From NCBI GenBank assembly GCA_020853525.1, contig JADYYS010000053.1, positions 1 to 64,000 on the forward strand: a DNA stretch of 64,000 nucleotides, read 5' to 3'. Source of the DNA: Ardenticatenales bacterium. GTDB lineage: Bacteria > Chloroflexota > Anaerolineae > Epilineales > Epilineaceae. The position numbers were made by a program, and so were the translations under genes. Below are positions 43,620-51,799 of this stretch, one piece after another; position 1 is the stretch's first letter, and each line of letters begins with the position of its first letter. The notes under the pieces are model-generated. The model saw only the letters and a program-made list of their open reading frames with translations, had not been told where the DNA came from and made no database searches.

Positions 43620-44960
43620 ATGATCTATCGCATTCTCCGCGCCTACTTCCGCCTCGCGCTCAAGGTCTTCTACCGCTCGATCGAGGTCGAAGGGCTGGCG
43701 AGCGTCCCGGCGACGGGGCCGGTGATCTTCGCGCCGAACCACGCGAACGGCCTGCTCGACCCGATGTTCATCGCGCTGGCCGTCGAGCGGCCGGTCTGGC
43801 TGACGGCCAAGAGCACGCTGGCCCGGCACCCGCTCGTGGGCTGGCTCATGCGCGCCGGCAACGTCGTCGCGCTGCACCGCACCCAGGACGCGGGTCAGGG
43901 CGCCGACCCGCGGGCCAACCTCGCAGCGCTGGCGACCTTGGGCGAGCGGCTGAAAGCCGGCCGGGCGGTCATCATCTTCCCGGAAGGCCAGAGCCACAAC
44001 GACCCCGGCCTCCGCCCGTTCAAACGCGGCGTCGCCCGCCTGGCCTATGACCACGTGGCCGACGGCAACGCCGGGGGGCTGCGGATCGTGCCCGTCGGGA
44101 TGTGGTTCGAGGACAAGGACGGTTTCCGTTCGCGCGCGCTCGTCCGCTTCGGCCCGCCGATCGATGTCGGCGCCTGGCGGGCGGCGCGGCCCGACGCGCC
44201 GGCGCAGGCGCTGACGGCCGACCTCCAGGCGGCCGTCGACGGCGCGGCGGTGACGTTCGCCGATCGACGGGAGGCGCTCATGCTGGCCTACGCGGCCGAG
44301 ATCGCCGAGACGCGCGGCCGCAAGCCGGCACCGCTCGGCGCCGCCGGACCGCGGCTCGGCGATCGCGCACAGCTCGTCGAGCGGCTGCGCCGCGGCTACC
44401 GCCTCCTGTCGGCGGCCGCCGCGCATGAGCTCGATCCGCTCGTCGACCGCGTCGCCGACTATCGCCGTCAGCTGCGGCGCCTGGGGATCACGCCGGCGGA
44501 GGTCTATCTGCCGCTCGATCGGCCGCTGGCGGCGCGATTCGTCGTGCGCGAGGCCGTTGTCGGGCTGGCCGGGCTGCCGTTCGCGCTGTGGGGGGTCGTC
44601 ACACACGCGCTGCCGGCCGCCATCGTCTGGCTCGCCGCCCGCCTGCTGGCGCGCAAGAACGATCAGGTGGCGACGAGCGCCGTCTTCAGCGCGCTCGTCG
44701 TGTTCCCGCTGTGGTACGTCGTCACGACGCTCGTCTACTGGCTGCGCTGGTCGTGGCCGCTGGCGCTCGCCGCAACCGTGGCGACACCGCTGTGCGGGAT
44801 CGCGGCGCTCCTATGGCTCGATCGCTTGCAGGCGATGGCCCGGCGCGCCGGGACCTACCTGCGGTTCGTGCGGCAGCCCGAGATGCAGCGCGCGCTGGCG
44901 GACGAAGGACAGGAGATCCTGGAGACGCTGCGGGCGGTCGAGGCTCGGCTGGGTCGGTAG
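43620..44960 (+). CDS. PlsC-like acyltransferase with C-terminal membrane domain
   Basis: The 446-residue protein has an N-terminal acyltransferase domain with NHANGLLD (H41, D47) and IIFPEGQSHND (120-128), the motifs of glycerophosphate/lysophosphatidate acyltransferases of the NHxNxLxD subtype. A membrane domain of about three helices (around 290-400) and a helical tail follow. It probably acylates a glycerolipid precursor at the inner face of the membrane. The start has no clear Shine-Dalgarno. It lies 40 bases after pepA, in the same orientation, and converges on the sigma-factor partner gene. Confidence 0.87.
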   Translation: MIYRILRAYFRLALKVFYRSIEVEGLASVPATGPVIFAPNHANGLLDPMFIALAVERPVWLTAKSTLARHPLVGWLMRAGNVVALHRTQDAGQGADPRANLAALATLGERLKAGRAVIIFPEGQSHNDPGLRPFKRGVARLAYDHVADGNAGGLRIVPVGMWFEDKDGFRSRALVRFGPPIDVGAWRAARPDAPAQALTADLQAAVDGAAVTFADRREALMLAYAAEIAETRGRKPAPLGAAGPRLGDRAQLVERLRRGYRLLSAAAAHELDPLVDRVADYRRQLRRLGITPAEVYLPLDRPLAARFVVREAVVGLAGLPFALWGVVTHALPAAIVWLAARLLARKNDQVATSAVFSALVVFPLWYVVTTLVYWLRWSWPLALAATVATPLCGIAALLWLDRLQAMARRAGTYLRFVRQPEMQRALADEGQEILETLRAVEARLGR

Positions 44961-45052
44961 GTCGGGGCGGCAGGCAAAGCGCCGGCGATGCCCGGGCGGC
45001 CGCCGACTCCGGGTCGGACCGCGACCATGACCAGCGACGTCGGCACCCGACA

Positions 45053-45991
45053 TCACGGGGCCGGCGTAGGCTCGCACTCCGTGCGGATGCACTCCGCCCG
45101 CATCTCGTCCGCCTGCCGCCGGCAATCCTCGACGCTGCCCCCGCGGCCGACGCAGTCGCGGTACGCCCCGTTCGACTTCCGCGTGCACGCCTCCCGGCAG
45201 TCGCCCGCCCGCGGCGGTTCCTCGGACGTCGGGGTCGCGGTCGGCTCCCCGTGCGGCGTCGCCGTCGCCGGGCGGCCCTCGGGTGGCGGCGGCGTGGGCG
45301 ACGGTTCCGTCGGCGGCTTGGGCCGATCGGTGGGCGTGGGCGGTTCGGTGGGCGGCGGCGTCGAGGACGGCCGGAGGGTGTCCGTTGGAGGCGGGGGCGA
45401 CGTGCGCGTCGCGGTGGCGGTGCGGCGCCGGGTCGTCGAGGTGGCCGCAGCCGTCGGGGCGAGCGTTCGCGTCGGGGTCGGGGTCGCGATCGACGTCGCG
45501 TCGAGGTACCCCGCGGCTCGGACGGCGAGTGTCGGGTTCGACGCGGCGGTCGGTGTCGCGCTCGGCGTGGGCGTGACCGTGGCTGAGGACGTGACCGTGG
45601 CGGTGCGCGCCGGCGACGTCGCGCTCGCCGGCACCGTCGATGTCGGCTCTGCCACGGGCGGCGCGGTGGGCGGCCGGAAGATGCTGGCGATCAGGCCGTA
45701 GACGAGCGTGAGCGAGAGGATTCCTACGGCCACTTTGGCCCACAGCGGCGGCTGCGGCGTGCTGCCGCCGAGGTCATCGGGCGCGGTCATGCGTGCGTGG
45801 CCGGCCGAACTGGAGGGCGCGCCGGCGGAGGAGCCGAGCTCGCTTGCCAGCTGCCGGGCGAACGCCGCTCGCGGCACGAGACCCTGCGCATCGGCGACGA
45901 GGCGGCGGGCGATGTCGGCCAGCTCGGGGTCGAGGCCCTCGAGCACCGGCTCGCCGTTCGGGCGGCGCGTCACGTCGTCAGGGGCGCTCAT
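45053..45991 (-). CDS. Single-pass membrane protein, putative anti-sigma partner, Cys-rich ectodomain
   Basis: The 312-residue protein has a cytoplasmic region (about 1-85) with LDPELADIARRLVADAQGLV and PRAAFARQLASELG, one membrane helix (WAKVAVGILSLTLVYGLIAS) and a long Thr/Pro-rich extracytoplasmic linker. The last 50 residues contain six Cys (CREAC...C...C...C...C). Its start at 45991 lies inside the sigma-factor gene, 14 bases of overlap. The arrangement of sigma factor then single-pass partner is typical of ECF sigma/anti-sigma pairs. The Cys cluster could sense redox state or form disulfides. No classical zinc-binding anti-sigma motif (HxxxCxxC) is visible, so the role is inferred. Confidence 0.7.
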   Translation of the reverse strand: MSAPDDVTRRPNGEPVLEGLDPELADIARRLVADAQGLVPRAAFARQLASELGSSAGAPSSSAGHARMTAPDDLGGSTPQPPLWAKVAVGILSLTLVYGLIASIFRPPTAPPVAEPTSTVPASATSPARTATVTSSATVTPTPSATPTAASNPTLAVRAAGYLDATSIATPTPTRTLAPTAAATSTTRRRTATATRTSPPPPTDTLRPSSTPPPTEPPTPTDRPKPPTEPSPTPPPPEGRPATATPHGEPTATPTSEEPPRAGDCREACTRKSNGAYRDCVGRGGSVEDCRRQADEMRAECIRTECEPTPAP

Positions 45992-46649
45992 TCGAGCCTC
46001 CCGGCGACACGACACCCAGGCCGTCGCGCAGCTTGCGCAGCCCGCGGTGCAGGATCATCTTCACCGCGCTCTCGTCCTTGCCGAGGATCGCGCCGATCTC
46101 GAGGACGCGCAGGCCGCCGTAGAAGCGGAGCGTGATCGCCTCCTGCTGGTCGGCCGTCAGCGTCGCCAGCGCGATCCGGATGGCCTCGCGCGCCTCGAAG
46201 TGGGATGCGTCGGGCTCGGCTTCCGGCGCGGGCACGGCATGCGCATCGCCGTCGTCGAGGGCCTCCGGCGCGCCGTGCGCGTTCGCGCGGCGGTGGGCGA
46301 TGATCTGACGGCGGGCGATCGTGAACAGCCACGCCGCGAACAATCCCCGCTCCTCGTATCGTCCGATGGACTGCAGCGCGCTCAGGAAGGCCACCGACGT
46401 GATGTCCTCGGCGTCGTCGGCCGTGGCCACCCGCGCGCGGACATAGCGGTACACGGCCGGCAGGTAGCGGCGGTAGAGCGAGTCGAACGCGGTCGGATCG
46501 CTGCGCGCCGCCGCGGCGAGCTCGGCGTCAGTCGGCTCGGTCACGGATGACGGCTCGGTCACGTGCGGCGGCACGGCCGCGGCACGCGGCGCGCGCGGCG
46601 GAGCGGCAGGGAGTGGGATCGCTGGCCATGGCGGCAGGGTAGCATACAT
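45978..46649 (-). CDS. ECF-type RNA polymerase sigma factor
   Basis: The 223-residue protein has region 2 (about 45-115: DPTAFDSLYRRYLPAVYRYV, with ARVATADDAEDITSVAFLSA and FAAWLFTIARRQIIAHRR) and region 4 (about 155-210: LATLTADQQEAITLRFYGGL, then GKDESAVKMILHRGLRKLRD). It is thus a sigma-70 family ECF factor. The first 30-40 residues are Pro/Ala-rich and atypical; GTG codons near 46562 or 46544 might be the true start. It overlaps the gene of its putative anti-sigma partner. The target promoters cannot be named from this window. Confidence 0.9.
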   Translation of the reverse strand: MYATLPPWPAIPLPAAPPRAPRAAAVPPHVTEPSSVTEPTDAELAAAARSDPTAFDSLYRRYLPAVYRYVRARVATADDAEDITSVAFLSALQSIGRYEERGLFAAWLFTIARRQIIAHRRANAHGAPEALDDGDAHAVPAPEAEPDASHFEAREAIRIALATLTADQQEAITLRFYGGLRVLEIGAILGKDESAVKMILHRGLRKLRDGLGVVSPGGSNERP

Positions 46650-46682
46650 CGCCGTATCGAATCGCGTCAGGCCGCCAATCCG

Positions 46683-48740
46683 TCACGGTCGGCCGACGAA
46701 CTGCGCCACGGCCGCCGCCGCCGCGCGCGCCGCGTCCGACGCCCAGACCGCTTCGACCGCCGACCGCTCGGCCGGCGTGAGCTGCCACGACAGCGGCAGC
46801 TTGCCCGCTGCGTCGACGTGGAACACGGCTTCGTCGATGCCGATCCGCACACCCTCCCCCGCCCAGCGCGCCTGCAGCAGCGAGAGCGCTTGCGCGTTGC
46901 GCAGACCCTGTACGCTGCCGCGCGCGTTCAGCAGCGCCTCGATCGGGCCGGTAAGGGCGAAGGGCCAGCCGCGCCGAGGGATGGCCGCCTCCTTGGCACC
47001 CGCCGGCGATGTCCCGTCGGACGGCCTCGCGACCGCGTCGAACGCCACCCGGATCTGCACGACCAGCACGTCCCGCCCGCCCGCCGCGTGGAAGGCGGGC
47101 AGCGCCTCGTCGAGGAACGCGGTGAGGCCGGCGATGCCGTCGTTGTCGAAGTAGCCGCCGTCGGCGATGTGCCAGGCGGGCTCGCAGGCGCAGTCTGGGC
47201 GCGGCTGCGGGCTGATCCACGGGAACGCGGCCGAGAGGCGGGCGGCGGTGACGGCGCGCACGTCGCGCTCGGGGTACGTCCCGAAGAACGTGTCGAACGG
47301 CGCCCCGTCGCCCGCCGCGGCCAGGTCGAGCGGCGTGAGGAGCATCTGGCGGCCGGTCTCGACGGCCATCGCGTTGAAGATCGGCGCCGGCATCGCCCCC
47401 CGCCGCACCGCCGCGCGCCACGATCGCAGCGTGACGGCGTCGTCGTCGCGCGCCAGCGTCCGGCGCCAGACTTCACCCCATGCCTGCTCGGCCGCCCAGC
47501 CGCGGTCGTCCGCGCGCGGCAGCCATGTGCCCACCGCCGGCGCAAGCATCACCCGCCAGAGGTCCGGATAGGCAAGACCCCACGCCACCGGCCGGAGCGT
47601 CGGCTGGGCGGCTGCAGCGCGGATGGCGGCCAGCGTCGCGGGCGGCCGCGGCTGCCCGTCGGCCACGGGCGCCAGGTAGACGAGCGATCCGAAGCTGCCG
47701 CCCGATGCCGAGCTGACCGCCCCGAGCGCGCGCGTGAACGCCCCACCGTTCGCCTCCTCGAGCCGCGTCAGCACCGTGGCCGTCCAGAGCGCCGCTGCGC
47801 TCCCACCCCCGCTGGCCGCCACGACGACCAGTCGCGGCCGCCCGGCCTGCCGGGCAACCAACGCCGCCACGACGTCGGCCGCGGTCACCGCCGCCGTCCG
47901 ACGGATCGCTTCCGTCTCGTCGGCCGCGGTCGACCGGTCCATCCGATACACATGATCCGCATCCGCCCAGCGCAACGGCGCCAGCGCGACGAGCACCACC
48001 ACGAGCAGCGTCGGCACGCCGTAGCGGTCGAGCCAGAAAGCCGCGCCCGCCAGCGTCCAGCCGCACAGTGCGGCGACGACGAGCACGTAGCCGAGCGCCG
48101 GGAAACAAAGACCACCGTCCACGATCCGAACGCCCGTGAGGCAGCCGTCGGGCGAGCGCGCGGGGTGAAACGCGAAGCCGATCCCGGCGTAGCCGACACC
48201 GAACACGAGCGCGCTGCCGAGCGCCCCCCGGTGGCTGCCGACCCAGCGCTCGCCGACGAAGACCGCGGCGGCGGCGACGATAGCACCGAGCGCCAGCGCG
48301 ACGACGTGCGCTGCCAACCGCGCGGCGGCCACGGGCGGGTCGATCGACGATCGGGCGAGCGCCGTGACCACGATCGGGACCGAGAGCGCGGCGACGAGCG
48401 CGGCCGATCCGAGGGCCGGCCGACGCGCCGGCCACGGCCACGGCGGGATGCCGTTGCGTGCCGGCGCTTTCGCCAGCACGAGACGCGCGGTGCGAACCGC
48501 GGTCCAGGCGGTCAACGGCGTGAGGAGGCCGACGACGGCCAGCTCGGGCGTGCCGAGCACGAAGAGGTTGCCGAGGAACAGCCGCGCGGCGGGGGCGTCC
48601 GCGACGGCGGGCAGGGCGAGGAGCGCGGCGCCGAGGGTCATGGGATAGCGGAGCGGGATCAGCCAGCGGAGGGCGCGGGCCAGGGGAGCACGGGACTGGA
48701 GCGGGGAGCGAGCGCCGCCGCCGCCCGGCGGCAGGCTCAC
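46683..48740 (-). CDS. Membrane-anchored patatin-like phospholipase
   Basis: The GTG start overlaps the stop of the SCO gene (GTGA). The 685-residue protein has six or seven membrane helices (about 35-255) followed by a patatin-like domain: oxyanion loop AASGGGSAAALW (309-320), nucleophile in SSASGGS (S346, a G-x-S-x-G variant) and the dyad Asp in IADGGYFDNDGI (D527). It probably hydrolyses acyl esters of membrane lipids near the cytoplasmic face. The fused helical domain is unusual for bacterial patatins. The tail EAVFHVDAAGKLPLSWQLTP closes the domain. It is coupled to a SCO-like gene, whose link to lipid hydrolysis is unclear. Confidence 0.82.
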   Translation of the reverse strand: MSLPPGGGGARSPLQSRAPLARALRWLIPLRYPMTLGAALLALPAVADAPAARLFLGNLFVLGTPELAVVGLLTPLTAWTAVRTARLVLAKAPARNGIPPWPWPARRPALGSAALVAALSVPIVVTALARSSIDPPVAAARLAAHVVALALGAIVAAAAVFVGERWVGSHRGALGSALVFGVGYAGIGFAFHPARSPDGCLTGVRIVDGGLCFPALGYVLVVAALCGWTLAGAAFWLDRYGVPTLLVVVLVALAPLRWADADHVYRMDRSTAADETEAIRRTAAVTAADVVAALVARQAGRPRLVVVAASGGGSAAALWTATVLTRLEEANGGAFTRALGAVSSASGGSFGSLVYLAPVADGQPRPPATLAAIRAAAAQPTLRPVAWGLAYPDLWRVMLAPAVGTWLPRADDRGWAAEQAWGEVWRRTLARDDDAVTLRSWRAAVRRGAMPAPIFNAMAVETGRQMLLTPLDLAAAGDGAPFDTFFGTYPERDVRAVTAARLSAAFPWISPQPRPDCACEPAWHIADGGYFDNDGIAGLTAFLDEALPAFHAAGGRDVLVVQIRVAFDAVARPSDGTSPAGAKEAAIPRRGWPFALTGPIEALLNARGSVQGLRNAQALSLLQARWAGEGVRIGIDEAVFHVDAAGKLPLSWQLTPAERSAVEAVWASDAARAAAAAVAQFVGRP

Positions 48741-49540
48741 TCGCCCGACCGGAGCACCGCGCGTACGTCGTGGGCGATGTCGCCCGGCGACGCCTCCGCC
48801 CCGAGCACGACGCGCAGCCGGCCGGCCGGGTCGATGAGGAACACCGTGCTGGAGTGGGCGAGCTCGGGCGTGGCGTCGGGGGCCGGTGCGGCCGCCGATG
48901 CAGCCGTGGCGGGCATGGCGGACGGCGCGTCGTGATCGCCGTGCCCGTCCGGTGCGCCCGGCGGCATCAGCCCGGGCGCCGGCGTCGGTGCCGGTCCGTA
49001 CGCCACGTCGTACGACGCGGCCAGCGATGCGATCTCCGCCTCGCTGCCGACGAGCCCGACGATGCGCGGGTCGTGGTCGGTCAGATAGCGGCGGACGACG
49101 TCGGCGGTGTCGTGGGACGGGTCGACGGTCACGAAGACCGTCGTCACGTCCTCGGCACCATCGCCCATCTCCGCCAGTGCCGCGCTCAGTTTGGCCAGCG
49201 TCTGCGGGCAGACGTCCGGACAGCGGGTGTAACCGAAGAAGATCAGGACCGCCTTGCCGCGGGCATCGGACAGCCGGAACCGGCCGCCGTCGGCCGTGGC
49301 AAGGTCGATCGGCGCGGCGGCGAAGGGCTCGGGCAGCGCGAAGCCGCTGAACCGGGTGCTCGAGGGGTCGAACAGCCGCACGCGCGGCGTGCCGTCCGTC
49401 CGGAGTCGAACGGCGAGCAGCACGACCGCGGTGAAGACGACGGTCACGGCGACGCCGAGCACGACGATCCATCGCGCCTCGGCCGGCCGCCGGGTGGTCG
49501 GCCTGAGAGCGCCGGCGGGCGGCGGCAAGTCGGTGGACAT
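48737..49540 (-). CDS. SCO1/SenC family copper-binding thioredoxin-like protein
   Basis: A 267-residue protein with an N-terminal membrane anchor (about 24-46), then FFGYTRCPDVCPQTLAKL (C107, C111) and VFVTVDPSHDT, and the conserved His before the last strand (H229, ELAHSSTVFLIDP). The two Cys and the His are the copper ligands of Sco proteins, which metallate the CuA site of cytochrome oxidase. A Pro- and His-rich insertion (about 184-222, with HGDHD) sits before the last His. Start ATG at 49540 has GGAGC six bases upstream. No cytochrome oxidase gene is in view. Confidence 0.92.
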   Translation of the reverse strand: MSTDLPPPAGALRPTTRRPAEARWIVVLGVAVTVVFTAVVLLAVRLRTDGTPRVRLFDPSSTRFSGFALPEPFAAAPIDLATADGGRFRLSDARGKAVLIFFGYTRCPDVCPQTLAKLSAALAEMGDGAEDVTTVFVTVDPSHDTADVVRRYLTDHDPRIVGLVGSEAEIASLAASYDVAYGPAPTPAPGLMPPGAPDGHGDHDAPSAMPATAASAAAPAPDATPELAHSSTVFLIDPAGRLRVVLGAEASPGDIAHDVRAVLRSGE

Positions 49541-49678
49541 GACAGCTCCATGGGCGGGTTCGACGATCGATCGTCCGCCGTGGATTCTAAACCACACCCA
49601 GACCCGCATCCACGACCCGACCCCACCCATCCTTTCCGTCCTCACACCCAACTCTGCGGCCACGCGGCAGCCGGCCCG

Positions 49679-49684
49679 TATAAT
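49679..49684 (+). promoter_or_regulatory. -10 element giving a leaderless map transcript
   Basis: A perfect TATAAT ends 7 bases before the ATG of map at 49692, so transcription should begin at or next to the start codon. No ribosome site is present. This fits a leaderless mRNA. No -35 consensus was found at 17 bp. Confidence 0.6.
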
Positions 49685-49691
49685 GCGCGGC

Positions 49692-50519
49692 ATGAATACC
49701 GAACGCCGCGGCCTGCGCCGCCTCATCCAGCGCCGCCGCATGTCGGCACCTGCTCCACCCATCCTGAAGACCCCCGCCGAGATCGAGTCCCTTCGGCGCT
49801 CCGGCCACCTCGTCGCCGAGGCGTTCACCCTCCTCGGCAAGGCGATCGCGCCGGGCATGCGTTTGATCGACCTGGACGCGCAAGTCCGCGACTTCATCGT
49901 CGGCCGCGGCGCCGAACCGCTCTACCTGGGCTATCGCGGCTCGCCGCCGACCCACCCACCGTTCCCGGGCGTCATCTGCGCCTCGGTGAACGACGAGATC
50001 TGCCACGGCATCCCGGACGAGCGCGTCCTCGCGGACGGCGACATCGTCGGAATCGATATCGGCCTCAAGCTGGACGGGTGGTGCGGCGACAGCTGCGTCA
50101 CGTTCCCGGTCGGCACGATCACACCGCGCGCGCAGCAACTGCTCGACGTGGCCAAGACGTGCCTCGAGCTCGGCATCCGCGCCGCGCAGCCGGGCAAGCA
50201 CCTTGGCGACATCGGCCATGCCGTCCAGCGACATGCCGAGCGGCACGGCTACAGCGTCGTGACGGAGTGGGGCGGCCACGGCTTGGGCCGGAGCCTGCAC
50301 GAGCCGCCGTCCGTCGGGCACACCGGACGGCCCGGGGCCGGGCTCCCGCTCGTCGAGGGGATGGTCTTCACGATCGAGCCGATGATCAACGAGGGCAGTC
50401 CGACGTGCGTCCTGACGCCGGACGGCTGGACCGTCGTGACGGAGGACGGCGGGCTGTCCGCGCAGTTCGAGCACACCGTGGCGATCACGGCGCACGGGCC
50501 GCGCATCCTCTCCGCCTGA
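49692..50519 (+). CDS. map: Methionine aminopeptidase, type I
   Basis: A 275-residue metalloenzyme that removes the initiator Met. Conserved motifs are ICASVNDEICHGIPDER (His of the active site), VGIDIGLKLDGWCGDSCVTF (two metal Asp), GGHGLGRSLHEPP (metal His), FTIEPMINEG (metal Glu) and the final QFEHTVAIT (metal Glu). Length is normal for type I. The start at 49692 follows the -10 box; ATG 49740 is an alternative giving 259 residues. The N-terminal 16 residues are Arg-rich. An ATPase gene follows 9 bases later. Confidence 0.95.
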   Translation: MNTERRGLRRLIQRRRMSAPAPPILKTPAEIESLRRSGHLVAEAFTLLGKAIAPGMRLIDLDAQVRDFIVGRGAEPLYLGYRGSPPTHPPFPGVICASVNDEICHGIPDERVLADGDIVGIDIGLKLDGWCGDSCVTFPVGTITPRAQQLLDVAKTCLELGIRAAQPGKHLGDIGHAVQRHAERHGYSVVTEWGGHGLGRSLHEPPSVGHTGRPGAGLPLVEGMVFTIEPMINEGSPTCVLTPDGWTVVTEDGGLSAQFEHTVAITAHGPRILSA

Positions 50520-50528
50520 TCGGCGCCG

Positions 50529-51344
50529 ATGTCAGCCGCACCGACGATCCACCTCCGCGACCTCACCGTCCGGCCGCTGCCCGACGGCGTCGGCTACCCG
50601 TTCGACGTGCCGGCGGTGCGGACGCTCGGCACGCTGACGTTCGACGCGCCCGTGACGTGCTTCGTCGGAGAGAACGGCTCGGGCAAGTCGACGCTCCTCG
50701 AGGCGATCGCGTGCGCGGCCGGCATGATCGCCGTCGGCAGCGCAGGCGTCGGCGAGGACGGAACGCTCGGGCCGGCGCGGGCGCTGGCCAAGCACCTCAA
50801 GCTGGTCTGGAACGCGCGGACGCACCGCGGCTTCTTCCTGCGCGCCGAGGACTTCTTCGGCTACGCCAAACGGATGAGCGCGATCCGGCAGGAACTGCTC
50901 GACGACCTCGACGGGCTCGACACGTCGCTGCCCGGGGCATCCGACTACGCCAAGAGCCTGGCGCGCGTCCCGTATCGCCGCGAGCTGGCCGACCTCGAGC
51001 GCCGCTACGGTGAGGGGCTCGACCATCGCTCGCACGGCGAGAGCTTCCTCACGCTGTTCCAATCCCGCTTCGTCCCCGACGGCCTGTATCTGCTCGACGA
51101 GCCCGAGGCGCCGCTGTCGCCGGTTCGCCAACTGGCGCTGATCAGCGCGATCAAGGCGATGGTCGAGCAGCGCGGGCAGTTCATCGTCGCCACGCACTCC
51201 CCGATCCTGCTGGCCTATCCCGGCGCGGTGATCCTCGACTTCGACCAACTACCCATTGCGCGGGTAGCGTATGACGACTTGGCCCACGTGACGCTGACGC
51301 GGGACTTCCTGAGCAACCCGGAGTCGTTTCTCAAGCACCTGTAG
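50529..51344 (+). CDS. SMC/RecF-like AAA ATPase, ATP-binding subunit-type
   Basis: A 271-residue protein with Walker A GENGSGKST (47-55), an ABC-like signature SHGES (168-172), Walker B LYLLDEPEAPLS (187-198) and a switch His in ATHSP (H223). It is of the SMC/AAA_15 or OLD-like single-domain type that includes many housekeeping and defence ATPases, with no coiled-coil arm and no visible toprim domain. It starts 9 bases after map, in the same orientation. Its last 14 bases overlap the converging CBS gene. Function unknown. Confidence 0.85.
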   Translation: MSAAPTIHLRDLTVRPLPDGVGYPFDVPAVRTLGTLTFDAPVTCFVGENGSGKSTLLEAIACAAGMIAVGSAGVGEDGTLGPARALAKHLKLVWNARTHRGFFLRAEDFFGYAKRMSAIRQELLDDLDGLDTSLPGASDYAKSLARVPYRRELADLERRYGEGLDHRSHGESFLTLFQSRFVPDGLYLLDEPEAPLSPVRQLALISAIKAMVEQRGQFIVATHSPILLAYPGAVILDFDQLPIARVAYDDLAHVTLTRDFLSNPESFLKHL

Positions 51345-51765
51345 CGCCGTCCTCCTGAAACTGCTTGACGATGAACCGGAACAGATCGCTCTCGGTGATG
51401 ATGCCGGCGATCCGTCCGTCTTCGACGACCGGCAGGGCGCCGATCTTGTGATTGACCATCAGCTGCGCGGCCCGGCCGAGCGTTTCGGCGGGACCGATCA
51501 TGTACGGGTCATCCGTCATGACCTCCTTGATCTCGGGGATCTCCTCGGCCGCGCCCATGAAGTTCGCGCCGCGCGGCATCGCGGCCTCGGCGTCGGCCAG
51601 CGTGATGATGCCGATCACACGGTCGCCGACGCGGCTGACGACGGGCAGGCGCCGCACGTTGCTGCTGCGCATCGTCTCGATGGCGACGTCCACCTTGAGA
51701 TCGGCGGTGATCGTCGTGACGTCGCGGGTCATGTACTCGCCGACGGTGGTCTTGTTCATGGCCAA
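51331..51765 (-). CDS. CBS domain pair protein
   Basis: A 144-residue protein consisting of two CBS domains (VGEYMTRDVTTITADLKVDV with NVRRLPVVSRVGDRVIGIIT, and IKEVMTDDPYMIGPAETLGR with KIGALPVVEDGRIAGIITES). Such modules bind adenosine nucleotides and act as energy sensors. The start is a TTG at 51765, seven bases after AAGGAG; the ATG at 51759 lies too far (13 bases). The 3' end overlaps the converging ATPase gene. No fused effector domain. Confidence 0.92.
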   Translation of the reverse strand: MAMNKTTVGEYMTRDVTTITADLKVDVAIETMRSSNVRRLPVVSRVGDRVIGIITLADAEAAMPRGANFMGAAEEIPEIKEVMTDDPYMIGPAETLGRAAQLMVNHKIGALPVVEDGRIAGIITESDLFRFIVKQFQEDGATGA

Positions 51766-51799
51766 GGGGAGACTCCTTGCGGGTGGGGGTGGGGGTGTA

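Noticed and set aside
46563-48935. 790-codon open frame on the + strand
   Set aside because: Antisense to the patatin gene, Arg-rich with no domain; shadow frame.
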